Shown here: in pieces, positions 9,550 to 19,209 of the stretch | Position numbering within the stretch: position 1 is the stretch's first letter | Layout of the letters: each line of letters starts with the position of its first letter | Source: DAMCZI01 sp032095175 | Lineage (GTDB): Bacteria > Bacillota > Clostridia > Clostridiales > Caloramatoraceae | Assembly: GCA_032095175.1 (NCBI GenBank) | Contig: DAMCZI010000003.1 | Location: 62,001 to 126,000, forward strand | DNA length: 64,000 bases | Direction of reading: 5' to 3' | Position numbers and translations under genes: made by a program | The notes under the pieces: generated by a model | Told to the model about the DNA's origin: nothing | The model's input: the letters and a program-made list of their open reading frames with translations, nothing else | Database searches by the model: none

Positions 9550-9962
9550 AAATGTCAGGCATGCTTTCCATCAAGATTCTTAGCTTCAGATGGAGTTTGC
9601 TACAAGGAATACCTGCTTCAGCTTAAGCTTAGAAGAATTTTTCAAGAATTGTCACAGTCATTATCTCCCTCTTGTTGAAAATGGTAGTATTATGGATGTT
9701 AGTAATATCAATGACTTTGGGTTATGTTAATCTAAAACTTGCTGCGAGACTATGGAAGATTATGTAATTATGTAAAAGTATAGGGGAAAAATGTGGATTG
9801 CCCCTGAAAATTGGAAAATGTTATAAGTAAAGGTTATAATATAATTACATTGGATTTTTATAAAAAGCAACATATATAAGTGATTCTGGATAACTATGTT
9901 ACTGATAATAAAGGACATATAATAAGTGCAGAAGGGATTATAAAGAGAGAGGAGGGAATTCC
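9550..9962. other. Intergenic region before the two-component system
   Basis: About 410 bp with no convincing coding sequence. The last 15 bp hold a strong AGAGAGGAGGGAATTCC ribosome binding site for the response regulator. Confidence 0.5.
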
Positions 9963-10682
9963 ATGCGGATTTTGGTTGCTGAAGATGAGAAAGACCTTTT
10001 GGAATTATTAAAAGATAATCTCTTGCGAGAGGGACATTCTGTCTATGTTGCAGAAAACGGGGAAGAAGCGTGGAAGGTTTTTGAACGAGAGCCTGTGGAA
10101 CTTGGAATATTTGATGTTATGATGCCTAAAATGGACGGATTTCAATTACTTAGAGAAATTCGAGAGAAGAGTGAAATGCCAGTGATATTTTTGACAGCTA
10201 GAGGCGATGAAATGGATAAAGTGCTTGGCTTATCTTTAGGGGCGGATGATTATTTGGTGAAGCCTTTTAGCATGGCTGAATTGAAAGCTCGTGTTCAGGT
10301 GCAGTCAAAGCATTTACAAAAAAAGGTAGTTGTACAATCTAATTGTGAAAAACTTTCTTGTGGCAAGTTAGTTTTACATGTAGATAAAGCTGTTTGTTAT
10401 AAGAGTGGTAAACCAATTTTACTAGGAGCAAAGGAATTCTTTCTACTGAAGTTCTTAATGGAAAATCAGGAACGAGTATTAACAAAGAAACAGATATATA
10501 ATGCTGCTTGGCAGGAATCATATCTATTTGATGATAATACTGTCATGGTACATTTAAGCCATCTACGTTCAAAAATTGAGGATGATCCTAAGAATCCTAA
10601 ATATTTAACTACAGTAAGAGGTATTGGCTATAAACTCAGCGCACCACAAGCATACGAAAAAGACGGAGGCAGCAATGAATAA
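9963..10682 (+). CDS. OmpR-family response regulator
   Basis: A 239-residue two-component response regulator. The receiver domain (about 1-115) has the acidic pocket at AEDEKD, the phosphoacceptor aspartate in FDVMMPKMDG, the conserved Thr in FLTARGD and Lys in LVKPFS. A winged-helix DNA-binding domain follows, ending in TTVRGIGYKL. The gene overlaps the kinase start by 8 bp (AATGAATAA), showing translational coupling. The likely target is the DUF4097-type gene downstream or genes outside the window. Confidence 0.92.
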   Translation: MRILVAEDEKDLLELLKDNLLREGHSVYVAENGEEAWKVFEREPVELGIFDVMMPKMDGFQLLREIREKSEMPVIFLTARGDEMDKVLGLSLGADDYLVKPFSMAELKARVQVQSKHLQKKVVVQSNCEKLSCGKLVLHVDKAVCYKSGKPILLGAKEFFLLKFLMENQERVLTKKQIYNAAWQESYLFDDNTVMVHLSHLRSKIEDDPKNPKYLTTVRGIGYKLSAPQAYEKDGGSNE

Positions 10683-12090
10683 AAATAGCTCCCAAACAAG
10701 TATTTCAAAGAGTTTGACAAGAAGTTATCTTATACTATTTTTGTTATTCAGTCTATTAGTTACTATTGTATTAGCAGTAGTAACTTTTTTAAGTAAGCAA
10801 TGGATTAAACCTTCCATGCTAACAAATTGGCCTTCGGCAGAGCAACTTATAGAATCAGAAGTAGCTAAGATAGATGTTACTAATGTGGTAGCAAAGGGTG
10901 GCGGTGCTTTTGTGGTTTACACAGATGGAAGGGTTGTTTCACTTGGAGGTCTTAAATTAATGGCAGATGATACGATTACCATGGAACAATGGACAGTCTT
11001 TTTAACTAAGGTTTCAAATCCTTCGGAACAATATGAATACAGCATTGCGTTTAATGAGGAAAAGGATTTCTGGCTGGTTGTGGGCTATCCTGTATCTGTT
11101 CGAATCCAGTTATTTTTTACTTCAAATAGTGAATCATTGGAATATGTAAAAGCAATAGGATATAACATGTTATTACTCTTGATATTATTATTAATATTAT
11201 TTTTGTGTGCATGGTTTTATGCTAAACATTCTTCTAAAACCTTTGTTTTTCCACTACAACAATTATGCAAAATCGTAAAAAAAATAACTCATGGTGAATA
11301 TGAAACGAAGCATCAAAATATTTTTAAAGGAGAATTTTTATATCTGGAAAAAGATATCTCTCTTTTATCTTCACAATTAAAGGAAGAAAAAGCATTAAGG
11401 GAAACTTTCGAAAAGAATAAAAAAAGGATGCTGCTTGATATAGCCCATGATTTGCGTAATCCATTAGCTTCTATTATGGGTTATGCAGAAACATTATATT
11501 CGGAGGATAACTTGGAACTGGAACAACGTAAAAGATATGAAGAGGTAATTTATCGCAATAGTATACGTGCAAATAGCTTGATGAATGATTTATTTACCTA
11601 TACAAAATTAGACAGTCCTGATTTTAAAGCGGATATGGAGCAAGGGGATATTTGTGAATTTGTGCGAGAACAGGTATCTTTGTTTCTTCCTAACTTTGAA
11701 ATTGCTGACTTCATTACGAACTTTGAAATTCCAGAAAAAGAAATTTTAATAGTATTTGATAGTAAATTGTTGGGAAGAGCCTTAGTTAATTTATTTTCAA
11801 ACAGCGTTAAATATAATACAGCAGGAACTAAATTTGCAATTGAACTTACAGAAGAAACAGATTGTGTTCAAATCATTGTGAGTGATAATGGTGTTGGGAT
11901 AAAAAAAGATACTGTTGATACAATTTTAGAGCCTTTTGTACGAGCGGATGAAGCAAGAAATTCAAATACAGGAGGCAGTGGGCTTGGAATTGCAATTTCT
12001 TATAAGATTATAAGGGCACACAATGGAAGCATTGAACTTAAAACTGCACCAGGTGAAGGATGTATGTTTATAATAAAATTAAGAAAATAG
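10675..12090 (+). CDS. Membrane sensor histidine kinase
   Basis: A 471-residue kinase starting at ATG 10675 (CGGAGG upstream). There are two membrane segments, about residues 16-38 and 160-182, around an extracytoplasmic sensor loop. A HAMP-like linker, the phosphorylated-histidine box DIAHDLRNPL, the N-box (NLFSNSVKYN), G1 (DNGVGI) and G2 (GGSGLGIAI) follow. It is a complete, probably active partner of the upstream regulator. The signal sensed cannot be told from the sequence. Confidence 0.92.
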   Translation: MNKNSSQTSISKSLTRSYLILFLLFSLLVTIVLAVVTFLSKQWIKPSMLTNWPSAEQLIESEVAKIDVTNVVAKGGGAFVVYTDGRVVSLGGLKLMADDTITMEQWTVFLTKVSNPSEQYEYSIAFNEEKDFWLVVGYPVSVRIQLFFTSNSESLEYVKAIGYNMLLLLILLLILFLCAWFYAKHSSKTFVFPLQQLCKIVKKITHGEYETKHQNIFKGEFLYLEKDISLLSSQLKEEKALRETFEKNKKRMLLDIAHDLRNPLASIMGYAETLYSEDNLELEQRKRYEEVIYRNSIRANSLMNDLFTYTKLDSPDFKADMEQGDICEFVREQVSLFLPNFEIADFITNFEIPEKEILIVFDSKLLGRALVNLFSNSVKYNTAGTKFAIELTEETDCVQIIVSDNGVGIKKDTVDTILEPFVRADEARNSNTGGSGLGIAISYKIIRAHNGSIELKTAPGEGCMFIIKLRK

Positions 12091-12130
12091 ATATATACAA
12101 TGTAAAGAACTTAGTACTTTGTATATAGTT

Positions 12131-12165
12131 AAAGCGGTGGACGATTTCGTCTGCCGCTTTTGTAA
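12131..12165 (+). terminator. Rho-independent terminator of the two-component operon
   Basis: AAAGCGGTGGACG and CGTCTGCCGCTTT form a stem around ATTT, followed by a short T-run. It closes the regulator/kinase operon. Confidence 0.8.
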
Positions 12166-12309
12166 GATTTAAGGTAGATTTAAGGTTGTAATAAGCTATA
12201 TTTTAGAATGGAAAGATATAATTTATTGTAGTGGCGGACAATGACGAACCAATACTTGATGAATTGAAGAAAATTGAAAACTATAAAAGTTGGGAGGAAT
12301 TATATTATT

Positions 12310-12744
12310 ATGAATAAAAAAATAGTTGTAATTAATGGGATATGTGTGGTACTTGTTTGTCTTTTTATATCAGGATTTATATCTAAAAAAGAGAGAAAAA
12401 CATACGATATTGATGCTAATTTAGTGAACAGTATAGTTGTAAATGAAAAAGTTAATGATGTTAAAGTTGATATTTCTGATGATGATAAAATACATGTTAC
12501 TTATAGTGAAGGTAAGAATTTAGGCTATAAAATAGAAAAAAATGATGATAAGTTAAGTATAGCTACAAGTAGTAAAATTATTAATTTTACTATTGGAATT
12601 GATACTAGTGATAATTCACTTATAATTAAAATACCTAAAGATTATAAAAAGGATTTGAAAGTTATTACAGAACAAGAATGTTCAGTAGATAAATTAATAC
12701 AATTTAATTCTCTACATATAGTAAAACAAGGTAATGATGATTAA
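12310..12744 (+). CDS. DUF4097-like exported protein
   Basis: A 144-residue protein from ATG 12310 (GGGAGGAAT upstream) with a hydrophobic N-terminal segment (INGICVVLVCLFISGFI) that is a membrane anchor or signal. Short beta repeats of the DUF4097 (putative adhesin) type follow (NSIVVNEKVNDVKVDIS, SLIIKIPKDYK). Family members usually continue with more beta repeats, so this one may be 3'-shortened (last residues HIVKQGNDD). It follows a two-component system, a frequent arrangement in cell-envelope stress loci of Firmicutes. Confidence 0.6.
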   Translation: MNKKIVVINGICVVLVCLFISGFISKKERKTYDIDANLVNSIVVNEKVNDVKVDISDDDKIHVTYSEGKNLGYKIEKNDDKLSIATSSKIINFTIGIDTSDNSLIIKIPKDYKKDLKVITEQECSVDKLIQFNSLHIVKQGNDD

Positions 12745-12990
12745 TAAGATGTGAGGATATTTTGTAATTAAAATATTTCTCTATTTGTAATTATAAAGGA
12801 CGGTTAATTTCTAAGAGTACATCCGTAGTTGGTAAGTTAAAAAAGTACTATGATTAATGAATCACAGAGTTTTTTTTAATATTTGTAAGAAAGCAAGTAC
12901 CTATAACAACAATCCAGCAAATATTATGACATGAGAGTATAACAACTACAAATTTATATACACAAACACCTGAAAAGGATATGATAGAAG
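12745..12990. other. Intergenic, no gene seen
   Basis: AT-rich sequence without a supported ORF, ending at the IS66 left terminus. Confidence 0.4.
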
Positions 12991-13338
12991 GTAAGCGATG
13001 AAACAAACACCGTCGTGAAAATACCCCTCTCATTTGATATACTTTGAGCAAGTAATCAGATGGGAGGTTTTATCGTGAGATCCACAGAAGAAGATCTGCT
13101 TCTATGGGAGCAGAGGATTAATGAAAGAATTCTAAGCAGAATGACCATTGAGGACTGGTGTAAAAGGAATAGAATTAGCAAGTATAAATATCATTATTGG
13201 AATCATCTTATTCGTGAAAAACAAAAGTCGAATAAAGAAGATACGTTTGCTGAAATTACACCAATCCTTTCAAATGCTGACAATACAATATCGAATTCAG
13301 CCAAAGCTGATTTCGGAAGCTCTTTTGATATCTTCTAG
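12991..13338 (+). mobile_element. IS66-family remnant: left end and TnpA accessory gene
   Basis: GTAAGCGATGAAACAAACAC at 12991 matches the GTAAGCG start typical of IS66 ends. An intact-looking small gene at 13060-13338 follows (92 residues; LLWEQRINERILSRMTIEDW, NRISKYKYHYW), an IS66 OrfA/TnpA-type accessory protein. The TnpB and TnpC genes and the right end are absent, so the element is dead. Confidence 0.72.
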
Positions 13339-13761
13339 CAGCATTTCCTCCTCCTGCATACATCTTCATTTGTCTTGTGCTATATCCTCTATCTTTTCAA
13401 TTAGCTCATATTCTGGCACAATTATCATAGTGTTTTGGGGAGACGTCTCTGATGTTGCGCGAACAACATCAAAAAAGGGGCGTCTTTTCCTTTCTCTATA
13501 CTATGGTAATTATATCTGTGTATTTCTGGACAGGCAAGCCTGCCATCTTTTTGACATTTCACACTAGCTTAAACAATCAAGGAAAATATTTTGTATAAAT
13601 TTTTTAAAAAATATAAAATTATTTATGCAAAACATGTAGATATTCTAAAAAAGAAGAAAGTGGCATGACTCAACAATAAAAAAGATTTTTGACATAAGAA
13701 AAGCACCAATCAATATGAGTGATGCCTTAGATTTACATATACTTATTGACTTTCTGTATGT
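13339..13761. other. Non-coding region with one strong hairpin
   Basis: GATGTTG and CAACATC form a stem around CGCGAA near 13451-13471, nested in GACG/CGTC flanks and followed by TTTTCC. It may be an attenuator or terminator of the former IS. No supported gene was seen in the remainder. Confidence 0.4.
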
Positions 13762-14730
13762 TCATTTTGCTAAGTAAACATTTACTCTTTTTAAAACATT
13801 TTCTTGTAAATTTCTGAAAAAGAACTGATAGTCATATAAGTGATATTCTCCTTTGGAGAATAAATCAAAAATGGGTGGATAATCTGCTGGTGATATATCG
13901 GGTATTTTAAGTGTGCCACGAGTATTATCAAGGTAAGCGCCTGTTAATTGCGGGATTTCCTTCTTTATATTGCCAGAGTAATCTGTGAAACACGCACCCT
14001 TATTAAAACTCGCATCAGCAGGTGTGTTATCAGTTTTCCAATTTAATGGATTAATCGCAAGTGTTTTGGTTCCCTCCGGTACGACGAAAGATGTACTAAC
14101 TTTAGGCGCCTCAGAATTAAATGATATAACACAACCTATGTCGCTTTCGCCACTTGCCATTTTTATCCATGGTGCATCAGAAATCGCATCCTCTGTTACT
14201 CTCCAACCAATTAAATATGATGCAACTAGTAGTTTGGAATATTTTGGGTCATCAAACAAATCTTGCATAAGCATTAGTCCCATTTGAGCCCCCTGTGAAA
14301 AGCCTGCCAAAATAAAAGGACGACCTTTATTGTAGTGTTCAAAATAGTATATGAAAGATGATTTTACATCTTGGTATGCTTTGTTGCGATAGGTTTCTTC
14401 ATGCTCATTGCCGTAAGCGGTTAGTGTCATTTGACGATAAAACGGCGCATACACGTCGCAAGCTTGATCATAAATTCCAGTTTCCATAGTTAAAGCGCCA
14501 ACGAATGATGTTTTGATTTTTTTATTATCAAGATTCAGATTGAATCTATTATCGCTTCCCATGTCAACAGTTGGACAAATAATAAATAAATCCACATCTT
14601 TTTGAATTTTAGCAGGAATGTAAGCCCAATTTTCTTGTAATGAATAATTAATAATATCATCAGATTGACATCCAATTAGTGATGCAATTAAAACTAATAT
14701 TGTTATGGTGATGGATACTATTTTTTTCAT
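13762..14730 (-). CDS. DUF3089-like lipoprotein alpha/beta hydrolase
   Basis: From ATG at 14730 (TTGGAGG upstream) this encodes about 322 residues. A lipoprotein signal (hydrophobic core then LIGC lipobox) places it on the outer face of the membrane. It continues with CPTVDMG, the nucleophile-elbow GFSQGA, SFNSEAP and a C-terminal HLYDYQFFF stretch, as in the DUF3089 family of predicted lipases/esterases. The substrate is unknown. A 20-residue longer start is possible, but the lipobox and the ribosome binding site favour this one. It is transcribed convergently with the IS66 remnant. Confidence 0.78.
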   Translation of the reverse strand: MKKIVSITITILVLIASLIGCQSDDIINYSLQENWAYIPAKIQKDVDLFIICPTVDMGSDNRFNLNLDNKKIKTSFVGALTMETGIYDQACDVYAPFYRQMTLTAYGNEHEETYRNKAYQDVKSSFIYYFEHYNKGRPFILAGFSQGAQMGLMLMQDLFDDPKYSKLLVASYLIGWRVTEDAISDAPWIKMASGESDIGCVISFNSEAPKVSTSFVVPEGTKTLAINPLNWKTDNTPADASFNKGACFTDYSGNIKKEIPQLTGAYLDNTRGTLKIPDISPADYPPIFDLFSKGEYHLYDYQFFFRNLQENVLKRVNVYLAK

Positions 14731-14849
14731 ATTATAGTTATACCTCCAAACAAAATACAAATAATCTTTGTCTATTATACACTTATTCAATACTTAATAA
14801 AATATATTTTAGTATTTATAGAATATAAACATAAATTTTCTTAATTGCA

Positions 14850-14895
14850 AAAGTAAATTCTACCCCCTTTCACTAAAAGGGTAGAATTTATTTTT
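14850..14895. repeat. Inverted repeat near an IS30-type end
   Basis: AAATTCTACCC and GGGTAGAATTT form a stem around about 13 nt. It could terminate transcription or be part of an IS30 end; the same AAGTAAATTC(T/C)AC motif recurs at 51245-51280 and 51615. Confidence 0.5.
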
Positions 14896-14978
14896 GCAAA
14901 AATGTTCCCTATTTGTGATAAAATGTTTGTATGTAGAAATATAAATATGGATGGCTTTCAAGATAGGGAGTTATAATT

Positions 14979-15326
14979 ATGTGTACAAACAAACATTTTA
15001 CATTATCTGATAGAATTGCTATTGAAAAATATCTTAGGGAATCATATTCTTTCAAAGCTATTGCTAAACAACTTAATCATCATTGCTCAAGTGTTGCTAA
15101 AGAAATCAAAAAACACATTACAATTAGAAAGAAAGGCTCATTTGGAAGATCCTTTAACAACTGTATTCACAGAGTTACTTGCAAACATCCTTATCTTTGT
15201 AATAATCCATTATGTAAAATCTCTTATTTTAAGTCTTGTTCTAAATGTCATTCTGTTTGTGGCAACCACAACTTGGCATCCACTGTGCTTATGACAAATT
15301 GTGGAAACAACCCTCGGGGGTCGTAA
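14979..15326 (+). mobile_element. IS30-family transposase, N-terminal fragment
   Basis: 115 codons starting MCTNKHFTLSDRIAIEKYL, with an HTH region (SFKAIAKQLNHHCSSVAKEI) and the cysteine-rich stretch (CIHRVTCKHPYLC...C..C...C) typical of the first third of clostridial IS30 transposases. The DDE catalytic domain is missing. Sequence joins a partial rlmD copy soon after the break. Confidence 0.78.
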
Positions 15327-15352
15327 ACAAATTGTGAACACAATTTGTTTTG

Positions 15353-15836
15353 CTTGATGAAAGCACATAATCATGATGTCAATGAAATACAGACGATGCA
15401 GGAACCATATTTTTATCGCAATAAAGTTCATTCAACAGTAGCTTATGATGAAACGGGAAAGATTTTATCAGGAATTTATGAGGAAAATACTCATAATGTG
15501 ATTCCCATAGAGAATTATATAATTTAAGATAGGCATGCAGATGAGATAATTACATCTATTCGTGAGCTTATGAAGTCTTTTAAGATAAAACCATATAACG
15601 AAGACACAGGAAACGGATTTCTTCGTCATATTTTAGTGAAAACAGGATTTGTAAGCAATCAAATTATGGTTGTACTCATAGTTTCATCTCCAGTGTTTCC
15701 GTCAAAAAATAATTTTGTTAATGAATTACAAAAAAAACATCCTGAGATTACGACAATTGTAATGAATGTTAATAATCGAAAAACCAGTGTCGTACTTGGA
15801 CAAGTAGAGAAGGTACTGTATGGAAAAGGATATAAC
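15353..15836 (+). pseudogene. Internal fragment of an rlmD copy
   Basis: Corresponds to about residues 98-258 of the intact gene at 452-1786 (shared: TMQEPYFYRNKVHST, EENTH.VIP, GFLRHILVKTGFVSN). It lacks both ends and has an in-frame TAA at 15525-15527 where the parent has CAA. About 80 percent of residues are shared by eye, so it is an old copy rather than a recent duplication. Confidence 0.85.
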
Positions 15837-15898
15837 ACTAAAAATTGCAAATAGTAATCAACATGCTAAAAGCATCTTCTAAAATGAAGGTGCTTTTA

Positions 15899-16242
15899 CT
15901 ATGTTAGTTTATTTTTTGTATATTCTATAATAGGATTTATAACATCAGCAATAAATCTTATCTTTTCGGGAGAGCATCTTATAAGCATGTCCGTAATTTC
16001 ATTTCTTAAATAATCTTCTGATGAGCATATTGAGTCAGTTAAGATATAGGCACGAGTTATGTCTAAAAACTCATAAATTTTTATTAAAGTTTCTAAGTTT
16101 ACCTTTGTTGTATATCTTTCTATTCTGCTAACATATACAGTTGACACATCTAAAAAATTCAGCTAAAATTTCTAGAGTTTTATTTTAATTTTTTCGAGCA
16201 TTTTTTATTCTTTTTCCAATAGTAGCGTAATCAATATTCATT
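15899..16242 (-). pseudogene. XRE-family regulator, broken
   Basis: Reading from ATG 16242, MNIDYATIGKRIKNARKN is followed by an in-frame TAA and then a one-base excess in a T-run before the frame DVSTVYVSRIERYTTKVNL. Together they spell a Cro/CI-type HTH regulator with a C-terminal extension (SEDYLRNEITDMLIRCSPEK) common in clostridial regulators. Two lesions make it a pseudogene. Confidence 0.68.
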
Positions 16243-16349
16243 TCCAAATCGCTCTGCAAAAAATGTAGCAGTCATAGGTTTAATTTTACAGAAACCTATA
16301 AGTTAACTTGAACTAATAGGTTAATGAATATTACCTATTAAATGGAGGG

Positions 16350-16979
16350 GATGGTTTCGTAGGATATAATGATTTAACATTTTTTACAAATGAGCCATAT
16401 AGAAAATATAAGAATACTTGTTGGATTAAATGTAGATAGAAAGACTGTTCAAATAATTAAAAAGTCAAAAGAAGAACAATTATCTTTTGAAATGTCCTAT
16501 AAAGAAGTTAAAGAGGATTTAAAGTGGAAGAAGGAATTAAGACTTTTATTAAGTGGCTAAGGCCTGAAAAACTTCAAATGAGAATATACCCTGAGAGTCC
16601 ACTTCATGCAAAAGTTTATATCATGCGAAAAGACATGGATAAATGTCCTGATAGTTATGGCTCAATTATAACAGGGTCAAGTAATTTTTCACAGTCTGGT
16701 CTTGTTAATAATCTTAAATTTAATGTGGAACTTAAAGATAGTAGGGATGTAGACTTTGCCATAGAAAAGTTTGAAGACCTATGGAGTAGAAGTGTTGATA
16801 TAACTGAAGAATATATAGAAACAACTACCAAGGATACTTGGATAAGAGATGATATAACTCCCTATGGAATATTTCTAAAAACTCTTTATAAGTATTTTAA
16901 AGAAGAGATTAATGAGGATAAAAATGATGCATGGATAGATAAACTTCCTGAAAGCTTTATTATTCTATATATAGAATAG
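16350..16979 (+). pseudogene. PLD-like N-terminal part of a SNF2-type helicase, broken
   Basis: Fragments in shifting frames read FVGYNDLTFFTNEP, then IRILVGLNVDRKTVQIIK, then (16524-16979) PLHAKVYIMRKD...GSSNFSQSGLVNN. The HxK...GSSNFS pattern is a phospholipase D-like nuclease motif found at the N-terminus of some SNF2-family helicases in restriction or defence loci. An internal deletion (near 16393), a frameshift (near 16520) and loss of the helicase part are apparent. Assignment to a particular system is not possible. Confidence 0.6.
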
Positions 16980-16999
16980 GTCGCTAGGAGGAATAAATA

Positions 17000-17125
17000 A
17001 TGAGTGTATGGAAAACAGTGATCAAAGATGACCCAACAGATTGGCTATTGGATATTGTGATTGGGCTAGGTATTAAAGACAGTTGCGTTGACGAAGCAAT
17101 AATAAACATAGTCATTGCAAAGTAG
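17000..17125 (+). CDS. 41-residue small protein, unknown
   Basis: A short frame with a near-ideal AGGAGG ribosome binding site 9 bp before ATG. The peptide (MSVWKTVIKDDPTDWLL...) has a hydrophobic central part and an acidic N-terminal part. I do not recognise it. It could be a genuine small protein or the surviving start of a longer gene. It lies between the helicase remnant and a PadR regulator. Confidence 0.35.
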   Translation: MSVWKTVIKDDPTDWLLDIVIGLGIKDSCVDEAIINIVIAK

Positions 17126-17280
17126 GAGGTACAGGCAAGTGGAAAGCTGAGAATACCTATAATGCGACCATTTATTAGTTCCAGTTGACCAAAAATACAC
17201 ACAGAGCAAATAGATTACCCTTAGGGCTATGAGAGTAATAAAAAGATTTAATAAAACGTGCATGTTAGGAGGAATGTATA

Positions 17281-17823
17281 TTGACTCAAATTGAAATAGT
17301 TCTGCTTGCTTTATTATATGAAGAAGATTGTTATGGGTACGAGATAGAAGCGGTTATTGAAAAACGCAAGATGAGAAACTGGACTAAAATCGGCTTTTCT
17401 ACTATATATAATTCTTTAAATAACCTCGAAAAGAAGGGATGGATTGGTTCGAGATATGAGGCAGAATATGGTTCTCCGGCTCGAAAAATATACTTTATAA
17501 AAGATGCTTTCAATGAAACTGTTCTCGAAACAATTAGAAAGACTCTTCACTCTCCCCAACGTTTGTACAGTGAGTTTTCCATAGGATTAGCTTTTTCGCA
17601 TTTTCTGACTAAGGAAGAGGTATATGAGTGCCTTATTAAATACCGAGAAAGCCTTCAAAAAAGGCGAGAGGCTATCCTTCAAAGTTATACGGAACAACTG
17701 ATGATACATAATATCATTCATGTAAAGGCATTATTTACCTATCCTCTCAGATTAATTGAGGCTGAGGTTGAATGGATAAACGATTTATTAGACGAAATAA
17801 AGGAGGATAAATATGATTATTGA
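17281..17823 (+). CDS. PadR-family transcriptional regulator
   Basis: 180 residues from a TTG start with TAGGAGG upstream. The N-terminal winged helix (LALLYEEDCYGYEIEAVIE, STIYNSLNNLEKKGWI, YGSPARKIYFI) and the C-terminal helical domain are typical of PadR/Vir_act_alpha_C regulators, usually repressors of adjacent transport or biosynthesis genes. The stop overlaps the start of the BtrH-like gene by 11 bp, so the two are coupled. Confidence 0.85.
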   Translation: MTQIEIVLLALLYEEDCYGYEIEAVIEKRKMRNWTKIGFSTIYNSLNNLEKKGWIGSRYEAEYGSPARKIYFIKDAFNETVLETIRKTLHSPQRLYSEFSIGLAFSHFLTKEEVYECLIKYRESLQKRREAILQSYTEQLMIHNIIHVKALFTYPLRLIEAEVEWINDLLDEIKEDKYDY

Positions 17824-18814
17824 AAACTTCACCCCCTTTTATGGGAAACATTGTGAAACAACTACGGTCGGCAATCTGCTTCAGAATTGTGGCTTAAAGC
17901 TTTCTGAGCCAATGCTATTTGGAATTGGAGAAGGGCTTAGTTTCCTATATTGGGATAGTAAATAAATGGGGTTTCCATTCTTAGGAGGAAGGTGTAAGCC
18001 AGATGTTTTAACAGAAAACATAGTAAAAAATCTAAATTTAAGTATTGAGGTGTCTCAAACAACTTCAAAATCGAAGGCGTGGGAGAACGTGAAATCCAAA
18101 ATTGACAATGGGATTCCAGTAGGTTTGAAATTAGATTGTTATTATCTTGAATATTTTACGCAAAAGATACATTTTGCTGGCCATTATGTTACTATTTATG
18201 GATATGATGATAAGTTTGCTTATTTAATAGATACTGATCAGCAAGGTCCAAATGTCAAAACAAGTTTAGTGAGTCTATCAGATGCTAGAAGTGCAAAAGG
18301 TCCAATGTCTTCTAAAAACAGGTCATTTACTATAGCAAGAGGAAATGAGCAACCAAATTTAAAGGATGTTATTATATCTGCAATCTATAACAATGCATAT
18401 GAGTATTTGAATCCGCCAATTCAAAATATATCGTTCAAAGGGATAAGAAAAACAGCAAAGGTTATTGAAAGTTGGTTTGAAAGACCTGGTGTGACACCTG
18501 AATTAATTACACAAGTAGGTACATTAATGGAGAAGGCTGGTACTGGAGGTGCCTTATTTAGAAATGTGTACAGAGATTTTCTTAATGAATGCAATGAATT
18601 ATATCCAGATTTAAAACTTAAAAATGCAAATAAGAAATTCTGTACAATTGCTGGGATGTGGACAGAGGTATCGAAACTAATTTGTAAGGCTGGAGAAAAT
18701 TCAAGTGAGTTATATCTTAAAGAAGCTTCACCTATATTGCTGGAGATTGCTTCTTTGGAAGAAGAAGCAATGAAGATGCTTTTTGAAAACACCTCTGTTT
18801 TTCACAATAAATAA
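17813..18814 (+). pseudogene. BtrH-like gene with in-frame stop
   Basis: A reading frame from ATG 17813 (AGGAGGATAA upstream) gives FTPFYGKHCETTTVGNLL, continues to WDSK, meets TAA at 17963-17965, and resumes in the same frame at MGFPFLGGR for a further 282 residues. The family is the butirosin biosynthesis H N-terminal domain (acyl-transfer/peptidase-like fold, with Cys near C16 and the HFAGHYV.IYGYD segment) plus a helical C-terminal domain. It is probably a single gene inactivated by a nonsense change (AAA to TAA), although a restart at 17966 with GGAGG-poor spacing cannot be excluded. Confidence 0.7.
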
Positions 18815-19082
18815 TAGAGAGTAGGTATGTTCCCTCTTACCTAAATTTTCTCAAAATGAGCCACAAACCCATTGATATGTCCTCTCATGTGTCAGGTGTA
18901 GAAATAAGCCTTTGACATCAATGCCATCAACTCAAGCCATGTTGAGTGCATAGTTCAGATGACAAATGATGGTCTGAAGGATAAATAGGATGGTATGACC
19001 ATAAGATGTTGTTGTTTTGAGGTGAAAAATGAGCAAAAATCGAGGCCAAAAGTGCATCATTTGCCTCGATTTTAATGGCGTT
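18815..19082. other. Non-coding region with a strong inverted repeat
   Basis: AAAATCGAGGC and GCCTCGATTTT (about 19034-19072) form a hairpin that could terminate transcription in both directions. No supported gene was seen. Confidence 0.5.
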
Positions 19083-19202
19083 TTATAGATGACATCGGGT
19101 ATTCTTGATGATGCTCAGGCTGTCTATTGTGCCTTTGGTTTCAGCAATGAAGAAAACATGCTTCATCATTCCACTAAATAGCCAAAATGATGAGAAAACC
19201 AT
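19083..19202 (-). pseudogene. Fragment resembling a type III restriction Res C-terminus
   Basis: A 39-codon frame containing HVFFIAETKGTIDSL, which resembles the endonuclease motif (ETKG) of type III restriction subunits. The helicase part is absent and the frame stops soon after. The assignment rests on one short motif. Confidence 0.35.
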
Positions 19203-19209
19203 ATTTGAG

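Noticed and set aside
13148..13567. 139-codon ORF over the IS66 remnant
   Set aside because: It is a shadow frame of the TnpA accessory gene and then crosses non-coding sequence with a strong hairpin.
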